Below are positions 35,141 through 44,831 of a stretch of DNA of 64,000 nucleotides, piece by piece. Position numbers and translations under genes: made by a program. Origin of the DNA: Lunularia cruciata (taxonomy: Eukaryota > Streptophyta > Marchantiopsida > Lunulariales > Lunulariaceae). How positions within the stretch are numbered: position 1 is the first letter of the stretch; every line of letters starts with the position of its first letter. Under the pieces are notes generated by a model. It was given only the letters and a program-made list of their open reading frames with translations, searched no databases and was not told the origin of the DNA. The stretch lies in the NCBI GenBank assembly GCA_948567375.1, contig OX419761.1:46166243-46230242 (forward strand), read 5' to 3'.

Positions 35141-35787
35141 CTTTTAGCAGAACCAAAATCAGGGCGAGAAAGATATAAAAGAGAAGTACAGGGGGCTGGA
35201 CCATGAGGATAATATCTGAGCATCTTCAGTTATGGAATCAACTTCATCCAGAATTATGACTTTGGAAGGAGGCCATGGATACCCACTGCACAGGGGATAG
35301 TTGGACCGTGAGGATAGTACCTGAGCATTCTCAGTCATGGAATCAGCTTCGTCCAGAATTATGACTTTGAAAGAGAAAAAAGGCGACCGCAAGGAAAAAT
35401 GAAGGATGGGAAGACCCCATCAAGCCGTACAAGGGAGAGACAAAAAAGGTAACATGGGGCTAAGCCCCATGAAAGGGCTTTGAAAGGAGGGCATGGATAC
35501 TCACTGCATTTATCACACAAACATATATAAGTTTTGATGCCATATAATCTTCAATCAACACCAAAATATCTTGTGTGTTTGTCATTAGTTTTGTGTGAAA
35601 CCGGAACTTCATATACACACTCTGAGACAATGTAGATATTGCAGTTAATAACAAAATGTACTCAAAACTCCATCAACCATTGACGCCCATTTCTCAATCA
35701 AGTCAGATGTAGTGATCTGCTAAACCAGTCGACGAAGTCGCTCTTAAAATGGACTAGCCACAATGATGGGGAACACCATTGTGGCAT
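35141..35787 (-). pseudogene. Inverted partial RFC4 duplication with doubled exon 5
   Basis: The minus strand here matches RFC4 from the end of exon 4 through intron 4, exon 5 and into intron 5 (31553-31981) at about 90% identity by eye. The exon 5 segment is present twice, at about 35321-35373 ([15 protein letters not shown]) and 35216-35266 (VIILDEVDSITEDAQ). The pair arose by a ~105-base tandem duplication within the copy. Intron sequence is retained, so this is a DNA-level duplication, not a processed copy. It lacks all other exons and is presumably non-functional. A 104-base repeat is inserted at the start of its first exon copy. Confidence 0.88.
35374..35477 (-). repeat. Palindrome-core dispersed repeat, copy 2, with 9-bp target duplication
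   Basis: This 104-base insertion in the RFC4 duplication is flanked by CTTTGAAAG at 35365-35373 and 35478-35486; the parent RFC4 sequence has this 9-mer once. It contains the perfect 19-bp palindrome CATGGGGCTAAGCCCCATG at 35453-35471 and the shared phrase GGGAAGACCCCATCAAGCCG. No terminal inverted repeats are obvious. Confidence 0.75.
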
Positions 35788-37198
35788 CATTATAATAACT
35801 AAGCCTATTAATCACCAAGAAATGACTAAACTTTTATAGGTTTGGGTGGTTCTTCATAGATTCAAAGCCTACTATACTAAAGTTCTGCCTTTTCTCCATG
35901 ATATAACCTATTTCTTACATACATTATCAATATTGGTTGGCTCAACATAGTTGATAACTTCAGCTCGTCCAACAAGGAGAGGAAATTGAAAAAATATGGA
36001 ACATGCTATATTGTGAAGATGAATTCTTCTATAACTTTTTGGAAAGCAAAAGAAATATTCCACCTTGCTTAATACCATATATAAAAAATTTTGAGACTTG
36101 TAATCTTCGTAATCTAAGATAATAACCTTGAATGTTTGCCTTCAAGTGTCTATTTTTTACACTACTTATTCACTTGCTAGATCTTATATATACTTCTTAT
36201 TTGACCAAGTTGGGGATGAGTATCAATCTTCTTCTTATGGATACTATAATAATTTGTTTCTCCTATATTTGGAGGAAGTAAAAGCTAAGCAAGCAACATT
36301 TTTTACTCAAAGGTAAATGTTATAGGAAGAGAATTCCTTTATACTCTTAGTAATACTTATACCCAAATATGTAGGAACTCTTAAGTTAAAAGTTGAGAAT
36401 GAGATCCAATTTGAATCTTGAGACTCAAACATTTAATGCTTATTTCAGATTGAGTTCGCTGGACTGCTAAGGGCTCTTGTTGGTGTTTGATTACTAATTT
36501 GATTGTTGTTTGCTTTAGTAGTATTCTTTCTTTATGCGGATTTAATTGTGGTAGTTAAGCTATTAAAGAAATAAACAAGCCAATTCTTATATCTTGCATA
36601 AAATGATATTTATTATTGCTACTAAAGTGCTCATGACTCTTTGGTTACCATATACTATTGTCCTAAAGTTTACCTTGAAGTAAACCTTTCTCATTATTCA
36701 TACCTATAATCATTGAGGTACATCAATTTGCTAACTCCTTTAACTTGTCTTTTGCGATTGCTTCTAATACTATGCAATGTAGACTATGACATGAAAGGAC
36801 ATGGTTTGACTTAATTTTGATTTTTTGTCCTTAATGTAATAATAATTAATATGCAAGTAAAATTCTCTCTAAATTTTGAATTTATATTTTAAGATCTTAA
36901 ACCCCATACTAAACTAATTTGATAGGGTTTTTAAGTGGCAAAACTTATTTTATATGTAGCGTTCCTTGTATCACCCAAGGTAATCCCTCAAATCCTAGAG
37001 GAACTTTTATATCTATTCGATGGTATGGTTGACATGAGACTCTTTTATATTAATTTTGACCACTTGGCACAGTGCGCAACATGAATACTTCTCTTAAATT
37101 GCTTAAAAATTTTGAGTTTGAGCATTGTTGTTTAGATTGTAATTCCAACAAGTATAGTAGCAATATCATTTTTGAGCTCCTTTTTATTTTAGTGCAAA
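35769..37198. mobile_element. AT-rich 1.4-kb insertion bounded by a 12-bp direct repeat
   Basis: CCACAATGATGG occurs at about 35757-35768 and again at about 37199-37210. After the second copy the sequence continues TTTAGG as in the RFC4 parent, suggesting that the intervening AT-rich block was inserted into the duplicated segment. It holds only short open stretches (such as 36128-36316) and no recognised transposase or RT. A LINE or SINE relic or unknown element is possible. The left junction is ambiguous because a few more parental bases may follow the first copy. Confidence 0.4.
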
Positions 37199-37453
37199 CC
37201 ACAATGATGGTTTAGGTGGGCATCACAGCGGATCTTGACTACTTAGAATGATCCTCTCAGTTACATAAAAGTGTTTGCTGCGACGGCCATTTTCTGAAAG
37301 AATTATCGTCTGAGAGACTAACTGTAGAGATACAGTCGGGTGAACGAAGTTAAGAGAAGAAGTGGATTGTCTGGTCACCACAAGCGGCGAAACTGTAACC
37401 ATGTAAATGACAACTGCAGGTCCTTTCTCCAAACAAAGAACCTTTTCCGAAGT

Positions 37454-37557
37454 TAAAAGGCGACCGCGTAGGAAAAATGAAGGATGGGAAGACCCCATCA
37501 AGCCGTACAAGGGAGGGACAAAAAAAAATTAACATGGGACTAAGCTCCCATGGAATC
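37454..37557 (-). repeat. Palindrome-core dispersed repeat, copy 3
   Basis: It shares GGCGACCGC, AATGAAGGATGGGAAGACCC and CATCAAGCCGTACAAGGGAG with copy 2, followed by a diverged palindrome at about 37533-37552. It lies upstream of CTU2. Confidence 0.7.
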
Positions 37558-37672
37558 TGTACGAGAAATTTGCCCTAACGCACCTAAAATATCCGAGCTA
37601 CAATACAGTTGTACGAGAAATCTACCCTAACGCACCTCAGATATCCGAGCTACAGTACAGTTGTCCGAAGTC
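37558..37672. repeat. 52-bp tandem repeat upstream of CTU2
   Basis: A 52-base unit starting TGTACGAGAAAT is present at 37558-37609 and 37610-37661, with the start of a third unit at 37662. Units differ at about five sites. The phrase GAGAAATTTGCCCTA is also found in inverted form beside repeat copy 4 (GGGCAAATTTCTC). Confidence 0.85.
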
Positions 37673-38004
37673 GAACGAATTGTAAACACAAGTGATCATG
37701 AGAACGAACAGAGATGGAAATCTTTCTGGTTCGCCTTCGTGGATTCCTCACTCCACTGATCGCATACATGAGAACGTAGGAAATTGTCTACAGTATTCTC
37801 TCAACTTCCTCGACATATCTCAAGAAGATACCTGCCTATTCCACACCGTAGAGACAGCGAGCGTATACTGTCCAAATTATCGGTCCCGTTCTAGAACATT
37901 AGAGAGTGTTGCGCTACGGATTGCAATGTCAAGTTCCTAAACCATCGGGTCTTGAAGACCGGGCCAGTCTGAGATTCGGGATTGCTCGCTACCTGTGAGC
38001 TACG

Positions 38005-41000
38005 ATGTCGTGCATGACTTCCGAGTCAGATGGGGGAGGATGTGGATCAGGGTACTCATGCAGCACCCAACGGGCGTTGAAAAATGCCTCTGCTGCTTCC
38101 CGGTTGTGCATAAAATGCAAAGATGGTGTTCCAGCAGTAACCGTGGGGAACCAAACGGAGCAGATGTGCGCGAGTTGCCTCTATGCAAGTATACTTTCCA
38201 AGTTCAAAACAGCTGTGAACAATCATGGGTTGATTGTCTCAGCTGACAACGTTCTCGTTGCAGTTTCCGGAGGTCCTTCCTCCAGGTGTGTGCTTCACAC
38301 CAGCAGATATTAAATGCATATAATTCCATTCGAATTACACCAACTGTATAGCTCCCCGATTCCTCCTCTGTAGGTAACCCTAGATTTCAGTAAATAGACC
38401 ATGTTGAACAACATGACTGGCTGTGCTTTTGTATACTAACTACCATTCAATAGGAATTCTGTTGCGTGAATGGAAGTAATTGTGTGAGCGAGGTTGTGAA
38501 AAACAAATTCGGGGTTGAAATTAAAATGAAAAGAGCACAGCTAGGTTCGTGGAAACTCTAGATTTATGCTGTTGAAACAAATTGAACGGATGTGGTATTC
38601 ATCTATCTCGGGTAACAACTCTGGAAATCGATGGTGTGATCTTAAATATGATACACTACACCGTGGTGGCAATGGCAGAAGATGCTCTACACTCGATGAT
38701 TCGACTGTTGCGCTCCTTGCTCACGGAGCCTGGAGCACCTGACAGAAAGAAATTCTGTAGCTGATGCCATCACCCGAGGTTTTAGAAGACTTCCTTGGCC
38801 TGTTGGGTCTTATGATCTCCACATTTCATTCATTCTGGTCCTTATAGCCTGAGAAGAAAGAAATAAAAGTATTGGGGGTAACGTGCAACTAGTTTCCCAG
38901 AAAGTATGGATTTCTACGGTTGAACTGGTGGAAGCGATGTGGTATTCCTTTAACGTTGGTACCAACTTATTCTGGAATCGAATGTGTGACCCAAAGCTCA
39001 CGCGTTTGGGTCACACGTTCTCGTGAAAAGGCATTTGATGCTCTACACTCGATGATTCGACTGTTTCGCTCCCTGCTTACGAAGCCTGGAGCACCTAACA
39101 GAAAAATTCTGTAGCTGATGCCATCACCCGATTTCAGAAGGGCCTTTTGTCCTATGAGTCGTTTTGGACTTCAGGTCTCATCCATTCATTCACTATGTCC
39201 TGGCTTGAATTTTTTCTTCTCATTGTAACTCTAAAGCATTAGTCAGATTATGAATTTGGTGACAGAATCTTCACACGCTTCTATCTTGCCCTAACGTTAT
39301 CTTGCTCATCACGCAGAGTTGCTGTTGAGATGTTGAAAGAAATTCGCTTGAAGGCTCAAAATGATGCGGATGCAGCCAAAGATCGTACTCTTCAAGTTTT
39401 CGGTCTCGGTGTTGTTTATGTTGATGAAGCTACGGTGTTGCAACTCCCTCAGTCTGATGCAGACGGTGCGATAGCAGCAATCAAAATTATGTACGAGGGA
39501 GATGTAGAAAGCGCTGTTCCAGTGCATGTTGTGCAACTAGAGAGTGTCTACGAAAATGATACATTAGGGATCACAAAAGGTGATGATTCAACTACGGAGT
39601 CCCTGGTGGGGGATACAGAAGGCTCAAAGCTGAAACTCCTCAAACTTTTTGATAGTGTACAAGACGCTACTGGGAAAGAAGATCTTTTGGAGCTTCTTCG
39701 GATGCAGGCGATCCAGGCGGTAGCCCGAAGCCATGGGTACACGAAAGTGGTCCTTGCACTTTCTGCCACCCGGATCGCTGCACGGGTAGTTGCTGCTACC
39801 ACAAAGGTTATCTCCCCATCTTTTGTTGTTGGTCAGCTTGTCCTTACAAGCTTAACAATGTTGTCCATATATGGTAGTGCGTCAGTTTGGTGGCTAAGTC
39901 ATGACTCCCTTTATTTCAGGAGAGCGAATGATTCTTTTTGTTCCACTTGATGACTGCGGAACTCTCCTAAGGTCACTTCAGAAGCGAAGATTAGCTTTCA
40001 TTTTATCTATGCAAAAATGTCTGTGCCTTAAAATCACAACGCAGCCTTTAATAAGTGTAGGCGTTGAAGTACCGTTTCTTTGATCGAAACATATCGAAGA
40101 CAGTTGCAAGAGTTTTGAGGATACTTGTGTAGTTGCTTGTTGCTGGTCTCACCCTGCTTGCTATTCCCATGGCCGCTGTAGGCCTTACTGCACTACATTT
40201 GAGAATATGCTCTCACAAAAGTCATTTTGTTTCCAGGGTCAAGGCTATTCGTTACCTGCTTATATTCAGTATCTTGATGGCAGATGGCCTGTACCTGTTG
40301 TGCTACCTCTGCGGGACTGTGTTGCTCGAGAGCTGGCTTTACATTGCCATTTTGCCAAGTAAGTGATGCTGCCCGCAGGATAAAAGTTTAGGGTTTCTGT
40401 CTTTGCGGGATATTTAGACTTGACTGTGATAGATTTGATGTGCTCGTTGGCTGTTCATTACCTCCGATGTTTGAATTCCTTCTCTTTGTTTTGTTCCGTC
40501 AGGCTCTCAACCACTTTCGTCAGAGGTCTCACAACAATGGCAGATCCTCGAAGCAGTCTGAATAACTTGGCCCATCACTTTATCACCCTTCTCCAGGTAT
40601 GTGATGAATTACGTATCTTGCTTTGGGGATTCACAAGTTATAAATGTCTGGGGTACGATACGCAAATGAAATATTTCCGGGGTCTGACCTGACTTATATA
40701 ACAGGAGGAGAATCCCTCGAGAGAACACACCATAGTCCGCACAGCAGCAAAGTTGACTTCTTTTAGTTTCAATGCGGAAGTAGTTCCTCCGTCGAGACGT
40801 CGGCGCAACCCTCGCGATCATGATTCAAGTAAGGCGAAGTCAAACCTGGAACCCGACTTTCTGTGTTCAATATGCAGAGCACCCTTGAAGACCAACGACA
40901 CCCTAGTGGCGGGAGGAGATCTTCAGCAGACGGAAAGCAGAACTGAAAATGGCAAAGGTTTATTGAGAGATAGCGTGGACTTTAAAAGTACCTGTTGCCC

Positions 41001-41539
41001 TAGTTGTCTTTATCAGATCTTCCCAGAGAAAGGGGAGGTGGCGGCTGAGAAATACTCACTTTTCCCGAAAGCAACGAGGGAGATGGGCACGACTAATTTT
41101 GTTCGTCGACAAACGTGGATGAGGTTCGTGCCCCTGCATTCTCCGCTCATGGAAGTTGTGGCTGGAATAAAGTGCTCAGGTTGCTAATTACTTGGACTTA
41201 AAGCATGTAAAATCCTAGATTGATAATGCACCATGTAGTCTAAGTTGGACTGTCTAGTTTTCATCATTTTCCGCTAGTTAATCACACACTGTATATCAAC
41301 GTTACTTCGGGATCCTAGAAGTTGGGGGCCGTTACCAAATCCTCAGTACATACTTAGCGTCCACATCCGCATACATCACTACAACGCCAATTTTGGATTT
41401 AAAGTTATGGAACTCGAGAATTATGACCATTTTCTAGAGTGACCACTGGGTGCTTTAGATTAAAATTTCTAAACTCTCATTTCTTGTTGGCAGGTCACAA
41501 ATCAAGGACTATTTAATTTCAGGAATGGATGACAGATAA
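38005..41539 (+). CDS. CTU2: Cytoplasmic tRNA 2-thiolation protein 2
   Basis: CTU2 (NCS2) partners CTU1 (NCS6) in the cytosolic complex that places sulfur on U34 of tRNA-Lys, -Glu and -Gln, using sulfur relayed by URM1. Six exons splice in phase: 38005-38285, 39317-39806, 40237-40358, 40503-40596, 40705-41123, 41494-41539. They encode 483 aa, close to the ~460 aa of plant orthologues. Visible features are the N-terminal Cys pairs LCIKC and MCASC (Cys 35, 38, 55, 58), the PP-loop-derived VSGGPSSR (about 87-94), the GQGYSLP and LPLRDC region, C-terminal Cys pairs LCSIC (383, 386) and CCPSC, and the terminal SQIKDYLIS. CTU2 normally has this altered PP-loop, so catalysis is assigned to CTU1. Intron 1 (about 1 kb) contains a tandem duplication. 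No breaks are seen. Met 4 is an alternative start. Confidence 0.94.
38535..39240. repeat. Imperfect ~350-bp tandem duplication in CTU2 intron 1
   Basis: Two direct units share landmarks about 350 bases apart: GATGTGGTATTC at 38589 and 38936, and GATGCTCTACACTCGATGAT at 38681 and 39037, with further similarity through GTAGCTGATGCCATCACCCG. It makes up most of the intron. Confidence 0.8.
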
Positions 41540-42884
41540 GTGTGAAGATGATGGACTCCTCCAGTCCTACACAGCGTTCCAATCTGGGCTTATCAAGCAT
41601 CAACGCTGTTTATAATGTTACCAAGTAAGTAGCCAGTAAGTCCTCGGAGAATATTTCACTAATGATAAATACGAACACAAATTTGATAACCATGTCATTA
41701 AAAAACTCATGTTGTGAAATCTCAGTGATCAAATCAGCTAAACTGTATGTGGGAGAAAGCATTCTGACTTATCCATTGAACATACCTCGGCAAGCACCTC
41801 TTGCGTTTTACAGACTAGTAAAGCTGCATACAAACTGACTAATAAAGTAATCGGACTGCTAATTACTGTGGACTTTTCTCTGTATATGCAGAATATTCGA
41901 TAAGTATACATTCTTGGAGTCAAAATGCCCGCAACCGGCCGCGGAGCAAGTTCTTTTCGAAGGTAGCTGTGCTTGGACTCTGGAGTCATACAGTGCCAAG
42001 GTTTTAAAAGTTCTTTGTTTCGTGTACGAGTGTAAATATGGCCGACCGTTAAGAGTAAAGAAAAATCCTTCTGTCCGTCCGAAATACAGATGGAGCCATA
42101 TCTTTTACACCACCTGCTAGGTTGAAAAGTTTAGGTACGTTCTAGCCATGCACGCTGAGAAGCCGACCTATTAACAACGTAAAAGCCTTTGCAGCATACT
42201 TGTATGCACCATGAACACGTTAGATTCTTATGAAGTGTGGGAGTTCAGACGCTTCTTTGTTGAATCTTGTCCAAGCATTATATAAATTCTGATTTCTTGT
42301 TCGGTGAAAATTGCGTACATTCCTTCTCTTGCTGTTACTAGGTAATAATATGCATGGTTTTTGTCGTAGATATGCCTGCGTTCGGAATGCTGTAGCCGTA
42401 TGAGCCAGTTTATGATGATTGTGTTCCGGAAAGACCAAGAGTGCTTTTCATTCTAGGAAGTCTGGTCCTGTAAGAATGTTCGACATATTCAATTTTGCGT
42501 AGCAGACCTTTCTTAAGGTTCGTGATTGATCCGACATCAGCTTGGATTCAGTGATGGATGTAAATGCTTATAAGTTGTGCAGAAGCATGGCTCAGATGTA
42601 AAGGAGAAGTTGACGAATTAAGTTAGGATAACAAGCTTCACTTGTGGTCAATGTTATGTTCGTTGGTGGTCTTCTCCCTAACCTCCAGACGCGGCGGAAG
42701 GATTGCAGGTCTGATCGGAAGTCATTGCCCGATATATGCAGCCTATTGTACCAACTTTCTCTCTTCACCGGGCATCCTAAGTCTTCTTTGTTTAGGATAA
42801 CCTCTAACAATGTATGTCGACTACATCGAAAGAGCCTGCACTGCAAGGCTTCCTCGACTATTGTCTACATCCACTGTATTGTTT
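41540..42884. other. CTU2 downstream region
   Basis: This region presumably contains the CTU2 3' UTR. Short open stretches (41914-42120, 42592-42846) have no recognised domain. No further gene is supported. Confidence 0.45.
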
Positions 42885-43015
42885 TGATGCTGCTGTGATC
42901 AGAGGGGATGCAACGTGCTGTATGTGATCGGAACACGACCCTGGGCAATAGGTGCATTATCAGAGCGCCAAGCTGAGACTACATTAGTGTAGGTAAATCC
43001 GTCTCATGTACAGGG
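42885..43015 (+). repeat. Inverted repeat, right arm (LTR/primer-site-like)
   Basis: The reverse complement matches 30400-30525. On the plus strand it reads TTATCAGAGCGCCAAG near 42958, resembling a tRNA-iMet primer site after an LTR end. Together the arms bracket RFC4 and CTU2. Confidence 0.65.
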
Positions 43016-44747
43016 TAAGAACGTAACCTATCCAGATTTCAGCAGCCTGTGCCAAAGAAGTTCTGACAGGTTCTTGGTTACCGCATGGAAACGATTTAAA
43101 TCACACCCTACAAAGTAAAGTCTAGCGTACCACTTAGCTGATCAGAGATCTTTATTAAATCATAACAGCCTACCAAAGTACCAAAAGTCGGGTCCATCAC
43201 GCTAGTCCCCTAGCTGTCTGGAAAGATCTAACTTTAGCATTCTAAGATTCACAGCTAAAACCCGTTAGACGGAATAGTGGTTTGAGAAGGACGGCCTTCG
43301 TTCCTCGTACCCAGATCTGAACCAAAAGCGGAAAGGAATCTTCAGATTAAGTGCACGAACCCAACTCCAATTTTAAAAGTAGAGGAACTTCCCAAGATGG
43401 TGATGGTGATGGTGCGTACGGGTTGAAATGCGAAAGAATACACGTCTCAAGGTCAAACCAATTTCAACCTCATCATGGGAAAATCTTCAGCTGAACGTAA
43501 GAGCACATCTCGAAAGGAGGGGCTTGTTATTTGCGCAGACAGGAGATTCTCTACGTCGAGAGGCATCTACAAAAGAGGCTACTGCTACTGTTACTACTAC
43601 ACTTGATTGACGTGCCAGGATGAAGATGAGCTCCAAATATCTATGCCGGATCCCCAGATGATTACTCCAACCGCTGAATGATGGGGACGAGGATGAAGAC
43701 AAACCTCAAACCCATAAATTCTTATCCCTCCTAGCTAACCTGTCTACAAACTGTGCAACAGACGACACATGTACCAACAACTCGCTCTCAACCTCATTTC
43801 TAGTCAATATCTACATAATTACATAAAGGGAAACAGTGTGCAGGAAATCGTTGAAAATGATCTCAACTATCCATGTATGATCTCAACTATCCATACATCA
43901 ATAGTTGAGATCGATCTCGAACTACTCCATACACGGATAGTTGAGATCGATCTCGAACTACTCCATACACGGAACAGCTGTGCAAGACCAATTGTTGAAG
44001 GGAAGAGGATAAGAATATACATCACTGTCTATGTTGTGTGTCTCCCGAAACTCACAGTTACAGTACTTGTTTTGGATGACGTAGACAAAGGTTTAAGCCA
44101 GTAAATATGCTTACGACTATTTGGTCTTTCAACTACCAAAGGCTTTTGAAGGTACAGTAACCACTTTGGCAGAAAGCAGGACGAGGACCCAAAGCCTTTG
44201 GACAGTACTTCGGATATCTATCTTGCCACTGTTGCATAGGACGGGACAGCTTTCTAAGTCCACAAATCTGAACGTTTAGTCAGCGTCCGCGGTGCAGATT
44301 ACTTATAAGAGGACTCAACAAGATGAGAGTTAGTGCCACGAACGCTGCTCCTCCACTACCCCAAGAGTTGGTACATGCAGTATAATTCAACTGTCAAAAC
44401 ATGCACTGTTTCCAAACCCGACGAATGCTGCGTAACCGAAACAAGCTTCGTTTGTTTAATCCAAGATAAAAATTTCGCATTCAAGATCCAAAAAAGAAAC
44501 ATCCTCTGTTGCTGCGTTGCACAATAGGAACTATGAGGTATGGACTCAATCAACTGGTTACGAAAATGTAACCGAATGAACCACACATCTGAACACGTAA
44601 ACTCTACTTTATGTCCAAATGCCCCCTTTCCAGATCCAAAGCGCTTAATATATTATAGACGGCAGTGGTTGTGACATAGTTGGCGCGCTCGACCAAAAGG
44701 AGGGCCGTCCCATTTCTCACGTTTCTCCCGTGGTCTCTGACTCCGCC
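43016..44747. other. Intergenic stretch with local repeats
   Basis: No gene is recognised. Short open stretches occur (43428-43610; 43769-44104), the latter built largely on the repeat at 43857-43972. Confidence 0.45.
43857..43972. repeat. Paired tandem repeats in inverted relation
   Basis: A 20-base unit (ATGATCTCAACTATCCATGT) occurs twice at 43857-43896. Next, a 36-base unit beginning ATAGTTGAGATCGATCTCGA occurs twice at 43901-43936 and 43937-43972, differing little or not at all. The ATAGTTGAGAT part is the reverse complement of the first unit, so the block can form alternative hairpins. Confidence 0.85.
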
Positions 44748-44831
44748 ATGAAATCATTTCTTCCTTTCATCACTATTCTCTTGTCTCTTCTCTTCCGCTG
44801 CCACCAAAGCTTGGATCAAGCTAATGATTAA
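44748..44831 (+). CDS. Possible short secreted-peptide ORF or first exon
   Basis: ATG in a good plant context (CTCCGCCATGA) opens a 27-aa frame MKSFLPFITILLSLLFRCHQ and onward, which looks like a signal peptide. A TATA-like TATATTATAG lies about 100 bases upstream. A possible next exon could follow the AG at 44937, but I could not join a convincing protein. It may be the first exon of an unrecognised gene, a tiny ORF or chance. Confidence 0.25.
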   Translation: MKSFLPFITILLSLLFRCHQSLDQAND

